The notes: a model not told the origin generated them from the sequence alone. Shown: positions 36,338 through 47,750, numbered from the stretch's first letter. The stretch: DNA of 51,972 bases from Arthrobacter sp. TPD3018 (GCA_003075315.1 QDFQ01000010.1:1-51972), one strand, 5' to 3'. A program made the numbers and translations.

Positions 36338-37894
36338 TCAACGACCTCGATGCGATGCCGTGCCGGCAGGCGCGGCGCAGACCAGGAAGGCGACGGCCGT
36401 TCCCAGACACAGCTGAAACGGAAAGGACAGGCCGGTGAAGACCAGCGGCAGACCGATCGCCTTGGCGATAGCGGGTTGCAGCAACACGATCGTGACAAAG
36501 CCGATCAGCAGCGCGGCGATCGCCGATCCGGTCGTCCCGCGGGTGGTAAAAATCGCGGTGAAATAGACGCCCAGCAGCCCCGCATAGCTGAACACCATGA
36601 CCTGCAACGCGAACTCGAGCAGACCCATCGAACTATGCCGCTGCCAATAATAAGACGCGACCGCCATCACGAACATCGCAAAGCCGATCACCCCCATGCC
36701 CGCGCGCCCGGCCTGAACGAAGTGATGTTCTTCCACCGGCCCGCGCCGGTCGCGCCAGGGACGGTAGAAGTCCTGCACCAGCACCGACGACATGGCGTTG
36801 AGCGCGGAATTGGTCGTTGCGACCGCTGCGGCGCAGATCCCGATCGTCACCAGACCGCGCAAGCCGCCGGGTAGCTCCGTCAGGATGTAATGCATGAAGA
36901 TGCTGATCTTCTCGCCGCCGAACTGGCTGGCCGCGACGGCACCGGTGCCGCCCATCAGGTCCGGGCGATTGTAGAAGATATAGAGCAGCAGGCCGATGAC
37001 GATGAACATGCCGACCGTCGGCACCGTTGCCAGGACGGACAGGTACAGGCTGCGCGCGCCCGTCTTGGCGTCCTTGCACGACAGCAGCCGCTGCGTGGTG
37101 TCCTGGTCCATGCCCGCATTCGCGATGTAGAGCAGCGCGATGCCGGTAACGATCGCCAGCATCGAAAACGGCCGGGACAGATCGAACGAGAAATCGAACA
37201 GCCGCAGCTTGTCGACTCCTTCCGGCGTGTGCGCCAGCGCATGCAGGATCTGGGCGTTGGACGCCGGGATCGACAGCCGCAGGAACACGATCACCGCCAC
37301 CGCCGAGCCGATGTACACGATGAATTGGATGAGGTCGTTCCACAGTACCGATTTCAGGCCGCCCACAAAGGTGAACGCGACGCTCGCCACGATCAGCGCG
37401 GCCGCCGCCATCATAATGCCCAGCGCCCCAACGCTCCCCGTGACGACCATCGCCAGAGCGATCGCGGCAAGATAGACCCGCGCCCCCCCGGCAAAAACCC
37501 GCCCGATCAGGAACATGCCGCCTGCCCAGCGCGTCGCCCGTTCGCTGAAACGCATCGTCAGCAATTCATAGGCGGTGGTGGCGCGGATCGCGTAGAAGCG
37601 CGGGATCAGCACATGAGCGACAAAGATGGCACCGATTAGCGCGCCGATATTGCCGGTCAGATAGGTCAGGTCGCCGCGATAGCCGTAGTCCGGCCCGCCG
37701 AGGAACGTCGCGGCCGACTGGGTCGCCGACAGGACCGACAGCGCCGCCAGCCACGCGGGAACGTTTCCGCCGGCCAGGAAATAATCGTGAGCGGACTCGG
37801 TCTTGCGGGGCGTGAAAATCCATCCGCCCGCGACCAGCAACAGCAGATAGGCCGCGATGACGAGCCAGTCGGCAACAGAAAAGGGCAACATCAT
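36338..37894 (-). CDS. Sodium:solute symporter (SSS family), probable amino-sugar carrier
   Basis: A protein of 518 residues with about 13 membrane segments, starting MMLPFSVADWLVIAAYLLLL. Family marks are DYFLAGGNVPAWLAALSVLS and the conserved TFVGGLKSVLWNDLIQF. Its position directly before murQ and behind a TonB receptor suggests uptake of MurNAc or an anhydro-muramyl sugar across the inner membrane with sodium. The specificity is inferred from the neighbours only. Confidence 0.9.
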   Translation of the reverse strand: MMLPFSVADWLVIAAYLLLLVAGGWIFTPRKTESAHDYFLAGGNVPAWLAALSVLSATQSAATFLGGPDYGYRGDLTYLTGNIGALIGAIFVAHVLIPRFYAIRATTAYELLTMRFSERATRWAGGMFLIGRVFAGGARVYLAAIALAMVVTGSVGALGIMMAAAALIVASVAFTFVGGLKSVLWNDLIQFIVYIGSAVAVIVFLRLSIPASNAQILHALAHTPEGVDKLRLFDFSFDLSRPFSMLAIVTGIALLYIANAGMDQDTTQRLLSCKDAKTGARSLYLSVLATVPTVGMFIVIGLLLYIFYNRPDLMGGTGAVAASQFGGEKISIFMHYILTELPGGLRGLVTIGICAAAVATTNSALNAMSSVLVQDFYRPWRDRRGPVEEHHFVQAGRAGMGVIGFAMFVMAVASYYWQRHSSMGLLEFALQVMVFSYAGLLGVYFTAIFTTRGTTGSAIAALLIGFVTIVLLQPAIAKAIGLPLVFTGLSFPFQLCLGTAVAFLVCAAPAGTASHRGR

Positions 37895-37948
37895 CGAGCC
37901 ATGCTCCGCTTACATTGGACCGGATGTCCGCGACCGATGAACGGCCCG

Positions 37949-37970
37949 CCCGCCCCTTCGATCGGGCGGG
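37949..37970. terminator. GC-rich hairpin between the TonB receptor and symporter genes
   Basis: A 7-bp perfect stem (CCCGCCC at 37949-37955, GGGCGGG at 37964-37970) with an 8-nt loop, in the 97-bp gap. It has no U-tract on the minus strand. It may stabilise the upstream receptor message or reduce read-through into the symporter gene, a common arrangement between receptor and inner-membrane transporter genes. Confidence 0.4.
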
Positions 37971-37991
37971 TGCGATCGCGACGCCGGGCGA

Positions 37992-40727
37992 TCACAGATG
38001 CGCAGTCAGCGAAAAGCCGATCGTCCGCCCCAGAATGTCGTAGGTGTCAGGGAAGGTGTTGAAGACGCCGCCGGACGACACGCGCGGCGGGTTGCGGTCG
38101 AACAGATTGTAGACCCCGGCGCTCATCGTCACGGTATCGGTGAAGTCATAGGAGGCCGACAGGTCGAACGTGTCCTGCGCCTTAATCACCTCCGTCGATC
38201 CGACCGTGCTCGACCGGACCTTGCCGATGCGCTGCCAGTCGAACTGGATCACGCCCTTGTCGAGCAGCACGCCGATCCCGGCGGTGTGCCGATAGGCGGG
38301 CTGGACCAGCGTGGTCCCGTCGCTCGAGCAGGTGGCGCCGAACGTGCCCTTGCACTGCACCGCCGACACAGTCGGGTTCGCCTGGATCAGATAAGAAGTG
38401 ACGATATTGCCCTGATAGCTGGCGCGCAGCCCCCGGCCCGGCAGCCAGTCCCCCCGCAGCGTATAGGCCGCCGAAATGTCGAAGCCGCGCTGCAGCAGCC
38501 GGCCGAGATTCTGGTTGTTGACGAAGGCGTCGGCGAAGCTGCCGTTCGGATTGCGCGTGACGAGCCCGCACAGCGGATTACCCGCGGTCGGATTGGTGAT
38601 GTAGCAGCTGGTGATCGCCGCGATCGGCTGGATCACGCCCACCGCACCGCGCAGGTCGAGATTGTAATAGTCGACCGTGACGGTCAACCCGGGGAGGACC
38701 GTCGGCGTGAACACCGCGCCCGCGGTCGTCGTATAGCCCGTCTCCGGCTGGATCGCGGGGTTGCCGCCATAATAATAATTGCCGGTCAGGTAGCTGGCGG
38801 CATTAGAATTGGTCGAGCCCACCGCCGGCGCGCCGAACCGCTTGCACTGCGCCGCATCGCCCGTGCCGATCACGCACGGATCGCCGCCGTAGCGCGGCTT
38901 CAGCCGATCGACGGTGACGAGGCTGCTGAACGGCAGCGACGAGGTGGTGGCGGCGAACTCGCCGAAATTGGGGGTGCGGAGCACGCGCTGATAGGTGCCG
39001 CGCAGCCGCAGGTTGCGATCCACCTCCCAATTGCCTTCGACCTTCCACGTCCCGTGCGTGCCGAACAGATTATAGTCCGACAGGCGATACGCACCGCCGA
39101 CCGAGAGCTTACGGATCAACGGCGTGTCGTGGATCAGCGGCACCAGCACTTCGCCGTACAGTTCGCGCACGTCGAACGCACCGCTGTACGCCGCCTGCAC
39201 ACCCTGGCGATAGGTGTTGCCGGTCAGCAGCGCGCTGTCCTGCGTGATGCTCGCGGTTTCGCGGCGATACTCGACACCGACGGCAAAGCCGATCGGTCCG
39301 GCGGGCAGCGAGAACAGGTCTGAAAGGCTGCCGCTGATCGTCGCCGCGGTGACGAACTGGTCGCGCTTGCGATCGAAGCCATTGATCGGGCTGCCTAGCG
39401 CTGCGGCGAGGCCCGGCTGGCGCGGGCCGAAGATGTTCACGGTGTTGACGATCGAGGCGAAATTGTTCGCGCCCGCGGCATTGGTGACCAGCCCGTCGCC
39501 GGAGATCAGCGACGATTCGGTCGAGCGGCCATATTGGGCATAGACGTTCCACCGGATCGCATCGGTCAGCGGCCCGCGCAGGCCCGACTGGAACTGCAGC
39601 GTGTTGCGCTCGGTCGCATAGGTGATGAGGCCCAGCTCGGCGAGCGAGCGCGACACGTTCACCTGCGCAACACCGTTGACGAAGGTCAGCTGGCTGCGGA
39701 TCGCGTCGGTCAGGAACGGATTGGTGGCGCTGATCCCGACGGTACGGCTGACCGAGGCGGGCGCCGCGCCGGGCGTGCCGGTCTCTTCGGTCCGCGCATT
39801 GGTAAACATCGCCCGGCCGTAGAGTTCGATCTGCGGCGTGATCGCATATTTGTAGAGCGCGGCGACATTGATCCGCTTCAGCGGCGAGATCAGCGGATAG
39901 CTGGCCGAGATGTTCGAGGTGGCGGACGGGCTGGTCGTGAACGTGCCATCGTCGGTGAAGCCGAAGCGCCGGCCGCTCGCGACGTCGGTGAAGACGCCAC
40001 CGATGCTGGGGATGGTCTGATTGGGCGTCGCCGCCCAGTCGCGCTGCCCGGCGCGCACGCCATCGCGCTGCGTGTAGTCCGCCGCGATCACCAGATTGCC
40101 GGCATCGCCGATCCCGGTGCCCATCATCAGCGAGGCGCCATATTGCGCGCCGCCATGGACCGACAGGCGGCTCGTCGCCGTCCCGCGCAGGCCCTTGTAA
40201 TCGTCGTTGAGGATGAAGTTGACGACGCCCGCGACCGCATCCGCGCCATAGACCGCGGCGGCACCGCCGGTGAGGACGTCGACGCGTTTGATGAGCGAGG
40301 CGGGAATGGCGTTGACGTCGACCGAGTTCCGGAAGCTGAACGGTGCCGCACGCGTGCCGTCGATCAGCACCAGCGACCGGCTCTGCCCGAAATTGCGCAG
40401 CTCCAGCACCTGCGCCCCGAAGGCGTCGCTCCCCTGCGAACCCTGTCGCACGCCGCCCGACAGCTGCGGGATCTTGGTCGAGAAATCCTCGATCGTCAGC
40501 GCGGATTGCAGCTTGATCTGCTCCTCGCCGGTCGATGCGACGGGGCTGCTGCTGGTCAGCCCGGGAATTGCGATGCGCGTACCCGTCACCACGATGTCGT
40601 CGCCTGTTACAGGCGCGCCCGGGTCCGCCGCCGCGGGAGCGGTCTGCGCATGGGCCAGACAGGGCACCTGCGCGAGGGCGATGGCCAGAGCCGCTACGGC
40701 TACGGTATGTCGGTACGACGTCACCAT
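37992..40727 (-). CDS. TonB-dependent outer-membrane receptor
   Basis: A protein of 911 residues from ATG 40727, preceded by GGGAGG. Residues 1-28 are a signal peptide ending AHAQ. The plug domain contains DDIVVTGTRI, then LVLIDGTRAAPFS and a GGAAAVYGADAVAGVVNF motif typical of sphingomonad receptors. The rest is the beta-barrel, with YDLFDRNPP-like segments near the end. The last residue is Leu instead of the usual aromatic. It brings large ligands across the outer membrane using TonB energy. The ligand is probably a peptidoglycan fragment, judged by the adjoining symporter and murQ. Confidence 0.92.
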   Translation of the reverse strand: MVTSYRHTVAVAALAIALAQVPCLAHAQTAPAAADPGAPVTGDDIVVTGTRIAIPGLTSSSPVASTGEEQIKLQSALTIEDFSTKIPQLSGGVRQGSQGSDAFGAQVLELRNFGQSRSLVLIDGTRAAPFSFRNSVDVNAIPASLIKRVDVLTGGAAAVYGADAVAGVVNFILNDDYKGLRGTATSRLSVHGGAQYGASLMMGTGIGDAGNLVIAADYTQRDGVRAGQRDWAATPNQTIPSIGGVFTDVASGRRFGFTDDGTFTTSPSATSNISASYPLISPLKRINVAALYKYAITPQIELYGRAMFTNARTEETGTPGAAPASVSRTVGISATNPFLTDAIRSQLTFVNGVAQVNVSRSLAELGLITYATERNTLQFQSGLRGPLTDAIRWNVYAQYGRSTESSLISGDGLVTNAAGANNFASIVNTVNIFGPRQPGLAAALGSPINGFDRKRDQFVTAATISGSLSDLFSLPAGPIGFAVGVEYRRETASITQDSALLTGNTYRQGVQAAYSGAFDVRELYGEVLVPLIHDTPLIRKLSVGGAYRLSDYNLFGTHGTWKVEGNWEVDRNLRLRGTYQRVLRTPNFGEFAATTSSLPFSSLVTVDRLKPRYGGDPCVIGTGDAAQCKRFGAPAVGSTNSNAASYLTGNYYYGGNPAIQPETGYTTTAGAVFTPTVLPGLTVTVDYYNLDLRGAVGVIQPIAAITSCYITNPTAGNPLCGLVTRNPNGSFADAFVNNQNLGRLLQRGFDISAAYTLRGDWLPGRGLRASYQGNIVTSYLIQANPTVSAVQCKGTFGATCSSDGTTLVQPAYRHTAGIGVLLDKGVIQFDWQRIGKVRSSTVGSTEVIKAQDTFDLSASYDFTDTVTMSAGVYNLFDRNPPRVSSGGVFNTFPDTYDILGRTIGFSLTAHL

Positions 40728-40892
40728 GATGGAGTCCCTCCCTTGAACCCGAACCCGGCGTAGCCGCCCGGTCACGACGTGACCCGACGAGACGCTGGCA
40801 AGGCGAGAATAATGCATACCTGTCTTATGCCTGTAAAGATGTGGTATGGCCTATTGGTATTATGACAGCGAACGGGTTCGCTTGCACAAGCG
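40728..40892. promoter_or_regulatory. Promoter region of the TonB receptor operon with ATACC/GGTAT half-sites
   Basis: The spacer around 40815-40865 is AT-rich compared with its surroundings. It contains one CATACC and at least two GGTAT half-sites in opposite orientation. TGGT/ACCA-type repeats are usual operators of UTRA-GntR regulators, so this is a candidate site for the regulator at 34709. The match is loose and no single palindrome stands out. Confidence 0.4.
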
Positions 40893-41750
40893 TCAGTTCG
40901 GCATGTCCCAGGTGCAGACGATCAGGCTGGCGTCGTCGTGCCGCTTGACCCGCGTGTGACGGCGCAAGGAGTCCGGCTCACGCTCGATGTCCCGCAATCG
41001 TGCCAGCCACGCCTGCGCGTCTTCCGGCGTACCGATCGCCAGCAGATCGGCGGGCGTCGTGATGCCGAACAGTTCGACGAGGCGCAGGAAGCCGTCGCTG
41101 GCGATCGCGAAGCGCTGCCCGGGCTGCAAGGGAAGCCTTGCCTGCCAAACATGATCCGCCGCCGCGGCTTCTGGTCCGAAGACCCAATAACCGCCCTCGC
41201 AATTCTTCAGGCAGCGATTGGCGCGCAATCCGGGCAGGAGTCGCAACTTTAGAGCATCCGGGTCGATCGTCGGCTCCGCGTCATGGATCGCCTTCACTGC
41301 CGCCAATGTCCGCGCCTCGACGACATCGAGGTCGGAAGCGCCATACAATCGCGCCTCGCCTGTCGCATCGACCGCCACCACGCGGCAATCGGCGAAGCCG
41401 GTGATTTCGACCGCGTCGTCGATGATGCGAACCATGGCGAAGGCGGCTGAGGGGAGATCGCAAGGATCGACATCGGCGCGCAGCTGCACACGCGTCAGCG
41501 CTTCGGCACAACGTTTCATGACCCGGCGCAGCAGATCGATCGTGGGACAGCCCGGATCTTCGGCAAGTGCTTCGACGAGCAGCCGGCTGGCGGTCTGCGC
41601 CAGCCAAGCCGCATCGCTCGGCGCGTCCAATATCGATGGGCCGATACCGGTGGCGCCATCGATCACCCAGGCGGCATTGCCATGATGGCCGATCGCGTCC
41701 TCGTTCGCATAGCCCTGCCCGTCGGACAGCGCGACGTCGATTCTTAGCAT
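40893..41750 (-). CDS. PP2C-like protein phosphatase
   Basis: A protein of 285 residues. It has PP2C metal-site motifs: NEDAIG followed by AWVIDGATGIG near the N-terminus, AIASDGFLRL in the middle and HDDASLIVC at the end, which supply the conserved Asp residues. It is soluble, with no membrane segment or kinase domain attached. It lies directly upstream of the TonB receptor gene on the same strand, with a 165-bp gap. Its target is unknown, and a Ser/Thr phosphatase in an amino-sugar uptake locus is unusual. Confidence 0.8.
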   Translation of the reverse strand: MLRIDVALSDGQGYANEDAIGHHGNAAWVIDGATGIGPSILDAPSDAAWLAQTASRLLVEALAEDPGCPTIDLLRRVMKRCAEALTRVQLRADVDPCDLPSAAFAMVRIIDDAVEITGFADCRVVAVDATGEARLYGASDLDVVEARTLAAVKAIHDAEPTIDPDALKLRLLPGLRANRCLKNCEGGYWVFGPEAAAADHVWQARLPLQPGQRFAIASDGFLRLVELFGITTPADLLAIGTPEDAQAWLARLRDIEREPDSLRRHTRVKRHDDASLIVCTWDMPN

Positions 41751-42030
41751 GACATGCTCCCAAATCGTGCGGGTAGAAGGCTACCAACCTCACAGCCAGC
41801 GCGCAAACCAATATAATGCCACTTGCACGCCCTATAGGACTGGTATCTAAAGGATGGTGGCATTGATGCCCTAACGCGCTCGCATGCGTTGACACCATTG
41901 GTTGAGAGACAGCGCTGGCAAAATGGCGCCATCGCGCATGCGACAGCGCACAAGATCATCGGCCGACTGGACGGAAGGAATGTGATGACCGACCAAGAGG
42001 TGCAGACGCGATGACCCGGGTGCCACGGCC
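41751..42030. promoter_or_regulatory. Divergent promoter region between the PP2C-like gene and dld
   Basis: The spacer has 280 bp and no gene. Around 41805-41870 it contains CCAATATAATGCCAC, CTGGTATC and GGTGGCAT elements. The GCCAC and GGTGGC parts face each other as an imperfect inverted repeat, and the TGGTAT half-site recurs from the TonB receptor promoter. A shared GntR operator for both directions would fit the link between MurQ and D-lactate use. Confidence 0.35.
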
Positions 42031-43755
42031 GTGACCGGCACCGCGACGCTGCTGGCAACGCTGCGCGCCATCGTCGGCAGGCGCCACCTTCTCACCAGCC
42101 CGCGCGCCACGGCGCGGTTCCGCAAGGGGTACAGGACCGGCGACGGACCGGCGATTGCGGTCGTGCAGCCGGCAAGTTTGGTCGAGCTGTGGCGCGTCGC
42201 GCAGGCCTGCGTCGCCGCCGATGTCTCGATCATCATGCAGGCGTCGAATACCGGGTTGACCGGCGGCTCGACACCCGATGGCGACGATTATCCGGGCGGC
42301 CTCGTCATCATCAGCACCACCCGGCTGTCCCGGCTGCGCGTGATCCGGGGTGGCGAGCAGGTGGTGTGCCTGCCGGGTGCGACGTTGCACGACCTCGAAC
42401 AGACGCTGCGACCCTATGGGCGGGAACCGCATTCGGTGATCGGATCGTCCTGCTTCGGCGCGTCGGTCGTCGGCGGCGTCTGCAACAATTCAGGGGGATC
42501 GCTGATCCGGCGCGGCCCCGCCTATACGCAGCTTGCCCTGTTTGCCGCCGTGCGACCGGACGGCGGCCTGACCCTCCTCAATCATCTGGGCATCTCACTG
42601 GGCGACGATCCGGTCACGATCCTGTCGCGGCTCGATGCCGGCGATTTCACCGAGGCGGACGTGGAGGCAACGACCGACCGCTGGGCGCACGATCACAGCT
42701 ATGCCGACCATGTCCGGGCGATCGACAGCGACATGCCCGCCCGTTTCAACGCCGACCCGCGGTGCCTGTTCGAAGCGTCCGGCAGCGCGGGAAAGCTGAT
42801 CGTATTCGCGGTACGCCTCGACACCTTTGCGCGCGAAGAGGATAGCGCGACCTTCTATATCGGCACCAACGATCCCGATCGGCTGACCGACTTGCGCCGC
42901 ACGATCTTGCGCGATTTCGACCGCTTGCCGATCGCGGGCGAATATATCCACCGGACCGCCTTCGACGTTGCGGATCGCTACGGGCGCGACACGTTTCTCG
43001 CCATCGAGCGGATGGGCACGCATCGGCTCCCTGCCCTCTTTGCCGCCAAGGCCCGGTTCGATGCAGTCGCGGATCGCGTGTCGAAGGGGTTGGGCGACCG
43101 CCTGATGCAATGGTCGTCGCGGTTCATGCCCGATCATCTGCCCGGCTGGATGCGCGCCTATCGCGATCGCTTTGCGCATCACCTGATCCTGAAGGTGTCG
43201 GGCGACCAGCTCGACGCAACCCGCGCGTTGTTGGCACGGCTGTTCCCCGACGATGCCGTCGGCGACCATAGGGAATGCAGCGCGGCGGACAGCGCCAAGG
43301 CCTTTCTCCACCGGTTCGTGGTGGCGGGGGCGGCCGTCCGATATCGGGCGGTCCATGTCGGCGAGGTCGCGGACATCGTCGCGCTCGACGTCGCGCTGCC
43401 CCGCAATGCGCAGACCTGGGTCGAGGACCTGCCGTCAGCGCTGGGTGACCAGGTGATCCACGCGCTCTACTATGGCCATTTCTTCTGCCACGTCTTCCAT
43501 CAGGATTATATCGTCCGACGTGGCAGCGATCCCCTCGCCTTCGAACACGCGCTCTGGGCGCTGCTCGACGCGCGCGGGGCCCAATATCCGGCCGAGCATA
43601 ATGTCGGCCACCTCTATGCCGCGCCACCTCAACTGGCGGATTTCTATCGCGATATAGACCCCCGGAATCAGCTCAATCCAGGGATCGGGCAGACTCCCCG
43701 CGCGCGCCACTGGGCCGATAGGGACGGCAGTGATCACAAACGCGCCAACCTATAG
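42031..43755 (+). CDS. dld: Quinone-dependent D-lactate dehydrogenase
   Basis: A protein of 574 residues, close to the E. coli Dld length. It starts with GTG 42031; the ATG at 42011 is in another frame and stops after seven codons. The FAD-binding part has IIMQASNTGLTGGSTPDGDD and GSSCFGASVVGGVCNNSGG. The C-terminal region has AKAFLHRFVVAGAAVRYRAV and EHNVGHLYAAPPQL. This peripheral membrane enzyme oxidises D-lactate to pyruvate and passes electrons to quinone. Divergent from the murQ locus, it could burn the D-lactate that MurQ produces. Confidence 0.92.
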   Translation: MTGTATLLATLRAIVGRRHLLTSPRATARFRKGYRTGDGPAIAVVQPASLVELWRVAQACVAADVSIIMQASNTGLTGGSTPDGDDYPGGLVIISTTRLSRLRVIRGGEQVVCLPGATLHDLEQTLRPYGREPHSVIGSSCFGASVVGGVCNNSGGSLIRRGPAYTQLALFAAVRPDGGLTLLNHLGISLGDDPVTILSRLDAGDFTEADVEATTDRWAHDHSYADHVRAIDSDMPARFNADPRCLFEASGSAGKLIVFAVRLDTFAREEDSATFYIGTNDPDRLTDLRRTILRDFDRLPIAGEYIHRTAFDVADRYGRDTFLAIERMGTHRLPALFAAKARFDAVADRVSKGLGDRLMQWSSRFMPDHLPGWMRAYRDRFAHHLILKVSGDQLDATRALLARLFPDDAVGDHRECSAADSAKAFLHRFVVAGAAVRYRAVHVGEVADIVALDVALPRNAQTWVEDLPSALGDQVIHALYYGHFFCHVFHQDYIVRRGSDPLAFEHALWALLDARGAQYPAEHNVGHLYAAPPQLADFYRDIDPRNQLNPGIGQTPRARHWADRDGSDHKRANL

Positions 43756-43804
43756 GATCGATTTGGACAGGTCATGACAGCCCGTCGCTTTTCTGGCACC
43801 CCGC

Positions 43805-43827
43805 CTTATGGTCCGTTGGACCATAAG
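43805..43827. promoter_or_regulatory. Perfect 10-bp inverted repeat, candidate operator
   Basis: CTTATGGTCC-GTT-GGACCATAAG is an exact palindrome with a 3-bp centre, 33 bp before the start of the flavoprotein gene. The TGGTCC...GGACCA core resembles GntR-type operators (TGGT-N-ACCA). A hairpin in the mRNA leader is the alternative. Confidence 0.55.
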
Positions 43828-43859
43828 CACGTGTTCGGATTGGGCGAGGGACTTCGGGA

Positions 43860-45092
43860 ATGAGCGACAGGTTCGACATCGTGATCGTCGGGGCGGGCCA
43901 TGCCGGCGCGCAGGCCGCCATCGCGCTACGCCAGCGCGGCTTTGCGGGAACGATCGCGATCATCGGTGACGAGCCCGAGCTGCCCTACGAACGCCCCCCG
44001 CTCAGCAAGGATTATCTGGCGCGCGACAAATCGTTCGATCGCCTGCTGCTGCGCCCCGAAAGCTTTTGGCGCGAACGCGAAGTGACGATGCTGCTGGGAG
44101 AGCGCGTCACCGCGATCGATCCGGATCGCCATGTCGTCACGCGCGCGGGCGGCGATGATATCGGCTATGGCACGCTGATCTGGGCAACCGGCGGCGCGCC
44201 GCGCCGACTGACCTGCCCGGGCCACGACCTCGCCCGCGTCCATGCCGTGCGCACCCGCGCCGATGTCGATCGCATGATGGCGGAGCTGGACGACACCACG
44301 CGCGTCGTCGTGATCGGTGGCGGCTATATCGGCCTGGAGGCCGCCGCGGTGCTGTCGAAGCTCGGCAAGTCTGTCACCCTGATCGAAGCGCTCGACCGGG
44401 TGCTGGCGCGCGTCGCGGGCGAAGCGGTGTCGCGTTTCTTCGAAGCCGAGCATCGCGCGCATGGCGTCGATATCCGCCTGGGCTGTGCGGTGGAGTGTAT
44501 CGAGGGCACGGACGGCGCGGCCTGCGGCGTGCGACTCGCGGATGGCGAATTGGTGCCATGCGACATGGTGATCGTCGGCATCGGCATCATCCCCGCCGTC
44601 GCGCCGCTTCAGGCGGCCGGCGCGGCGTGCGGCAATGGCGTGATCGTCGATGCCATGTGCCGCACCACCCTGCCCGACGTCTATGCGATCGGCGACTGTG
44701 CCGCCCACCCCAACCCCTATGCGGACGGCGCCGTCATCCGACTGGAATCGGTGCAGAACGCCAACGATCAGGCCACCACCGTCGCCCGTGCGATCCATGA
44801 CGCGGCCGAACCCTATGACGCCGTACCGTGGTTCTGGTCGAACCAGTATGATCTGAAGTTGCAGACCGTCGGCCTGTCGACCGGCCACGATCAGGTCGTG
44901 GTGCGCGGCGATCCCGCCTCACGCAGCTTCAGCGCGATCTATCTGAAGGGCGGGCAAGTGATCGCGATCGACGCTATCAACAGCGTGAAGGATTACGTGC
45001 AGGGCCGCGCACTAGTGGTCGCCCGCACTGCCGCCGATGCCGCGACGCTGGCGCAAACCGACATTCCGTTGAAGACGCTGCTGACGGCCTGA
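43860..45092 (+). CDS. FAD-dependent ferredoxin/rubredoxin reductase-type flavoprotein
   Basis: A protein of 410 residues. Two Rossmann motifs are present: FAD-binding [13 protein letters not shown] near residue 8 and NAD-binding [17 protein letters not shown] near residue 147. The typical [11 protein letters not shown] and the [15 protein letters not shown] motif near residue 275 place it in the ferredoxin reductase group of monooxygenase systems. The C-terminal [15 protein letters not shown] is also typical. It passes electrons from NADH to a ferredoxin, but no ferredoxin or P450 gene is in the window. It lies 104 bp after dld. Confidence 0.9.
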   Translation: MSDRFDIVIVGAGHAGAQAAIALRQRGFAGTIAIIGDEPELPYERPPLSKDYLARDKSFDRLLLRPESFWREREVTMLLGERVTAIDPDRHVVTRAGGDDIGYGTLIWATGGAPRRLTCPGHDLARVHAVRTRADVDRMMAELDDTTRVVVIGGGYIGLEAAAVLSKLGKSVTLIEALDRVLARVAGEAVSRFFEAEHRAHGVDIRLGCAVECIEGTDGAACGVRLADGELVPCDMVIVGIGIIPAVAPLQAAGAACGNGVIVDAMCRTTLPDVYAIGDCAAHPNPYADGAVIRLESVQNANDQATTVARAIHDAAEPYDAVPWFWSNQYDLKLQTVGLSTGHDQVVVRGDPASRSFSAIYLKGGQVIAIDAINSVKDYVQGRALVVARTAADAATLAQTDIPLKTLLTA

Positions 45093-45171
45093 GCGGTCGC
45101 ATTCGAAGCCAGCGCTACAGCCGAATAGCGCGCCGCCGCTGGCGGTGGGCCCGGCGTCCCGAAACGTGAAA

Positions 45172-45199
45172 CCCTCCCCCGAGCTACGCCGGGGGAGGG
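45172..45199. terminator. Bidirectional terminator hairpin
   Basis: A 9-bp perfect GC stem (CCCTCCCCC at 45172-45180, GGGGGAGGG at 45191-45199) extended by one pair. It lies between the convergent flavoprotein and pyrG genes. AAAC precedes the stem and CTAAAC follows. It can serve both directions. Confidence 0.7.
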
Positions 45200-45206
45200 C
45201 TAAACA

Positions 45207-46841
<1,635 letters not shown>

Positions 46842-46930
46842 GGGAGGAATCGCCTAGCTTGGATGGGGGGCAAACGACAAGAGCGCGCGGGGGTCTCCCG
46901 CGCGCGATTTACGACGAAACGTTGTGCGAC

Positions 46931-47290
46931 TTAACGCTGCAGCGGCACCGCGCCGTTATCGGCAGGCGCATTCGGCACCGCGTCCTGGGCCGGGGCGAGC
47001 GGCTGGGCCGCCGGAGCCGGCGCCGCGGGAAGCGGACGGGCGAGCGAGGTGTCGATCGTCTGCGTCTGGCGGTGCGCCGCAATGAAGGCGAGCGCGATCG
47101 ACATGCAGACGAACACCGTTGCGAGGATCGAGGTCATGCGGGTCAGGAAATCGGCCGCACCACGCGCCGACATCAGGCCCGACGGGCTGCCGCCCATGCC
47201 GAGGCCGCCGCCTTCCGACTTCTGCATCAGGATCACCGTCACGAGCGCGGCGGCGATGATGGCATGAACGACGAGGAGGAAGGTGAACAT
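46931..47290 (-). CDS. secG: Preprotein translocase subunit SecG
   Basis: A protein of 119 residues with two membrane segments (about 1-22 and 50-72). The conserved loop between them (LMQKSEGGGLGMGGSPSGLM) is the SecG signature. A Pro/Ala-rich tail of about 40 residues follows, longer than in E. coli but common in this group. SecG assists the SecYE channel. It is upstream of pyrG. Confidence 0.93.
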   Translation of the reverse strand: MFTFLLVVHAIIAAALVTVILMQKSEGGGLGMGGSPSGLMSARGAADFLTRMTSILATVFVCMSIALAFIAAHRQTQTIDTSLARPLPAAPAPAAQPLAPAQDAVPNAPADNGAVPLQR

Positions 47291-47750
47291 CGACGACCTT
47301 GGGAAAAACGGATGAAGGCGCGCACATAGGCGAGGCGCGCCGAACGATCAACCGGCGTGGGGATTGGGTCTGCCACCCCGTCACTCCGGGCATGTTCCTG
47401 AGTCTGCTGAGCGGCTTGGCGATTGGCAGTGGGCTCGCAGACCGCCCCTGCACCACAATGTACCCCGGAACGAGTCCGGGGTGACGGGGTGTTCGCAGTG
47501 GACGGCACCTCCCGCAACCGTCATCCCCGCGCAGGCGGGGATCCAGACGCGTTGCCGTTTCGACTCGATAAATAGCGGTAGCGGTTATGGATTCCCGCCT
47601 TCGCGGGAATGACGGGCGAGGTGGCGTAACCGCCGACACGCCAAGCCCCGCCCCGATTATTCCGCCTGCCGTTCATTTCCCGGAAACCACCACCGCACCG
47701 CGGCGTTATGACCCCGAAACAAAGCCCGAAAATGGCGCAGAAACGGATAT
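47291..47750. repeat. Spacer with three kinds of dispersed palindromic repeat
   Basis: No gene is present. The spacer holds a split repeat (CCGTCACTCCGGG at 47378-47390 and CCCCGGA...TCCGGGGTGACGG at 47463-47487) and a TCATCCCCGC-GCAG-GCGGGGAT unit starting at 47521. It also holds an ATTCCCGCC-TTC-GCGGGAATGACGG unit at 47591-47615. All carry the GTCATCCC or GGGATGACG-like end that marks short dispersed palindromes of many proteobacteria. They are probably mobile in trans or mRNA-end structures, and they separate secG from the MarR gene. Confidence 0.7.
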
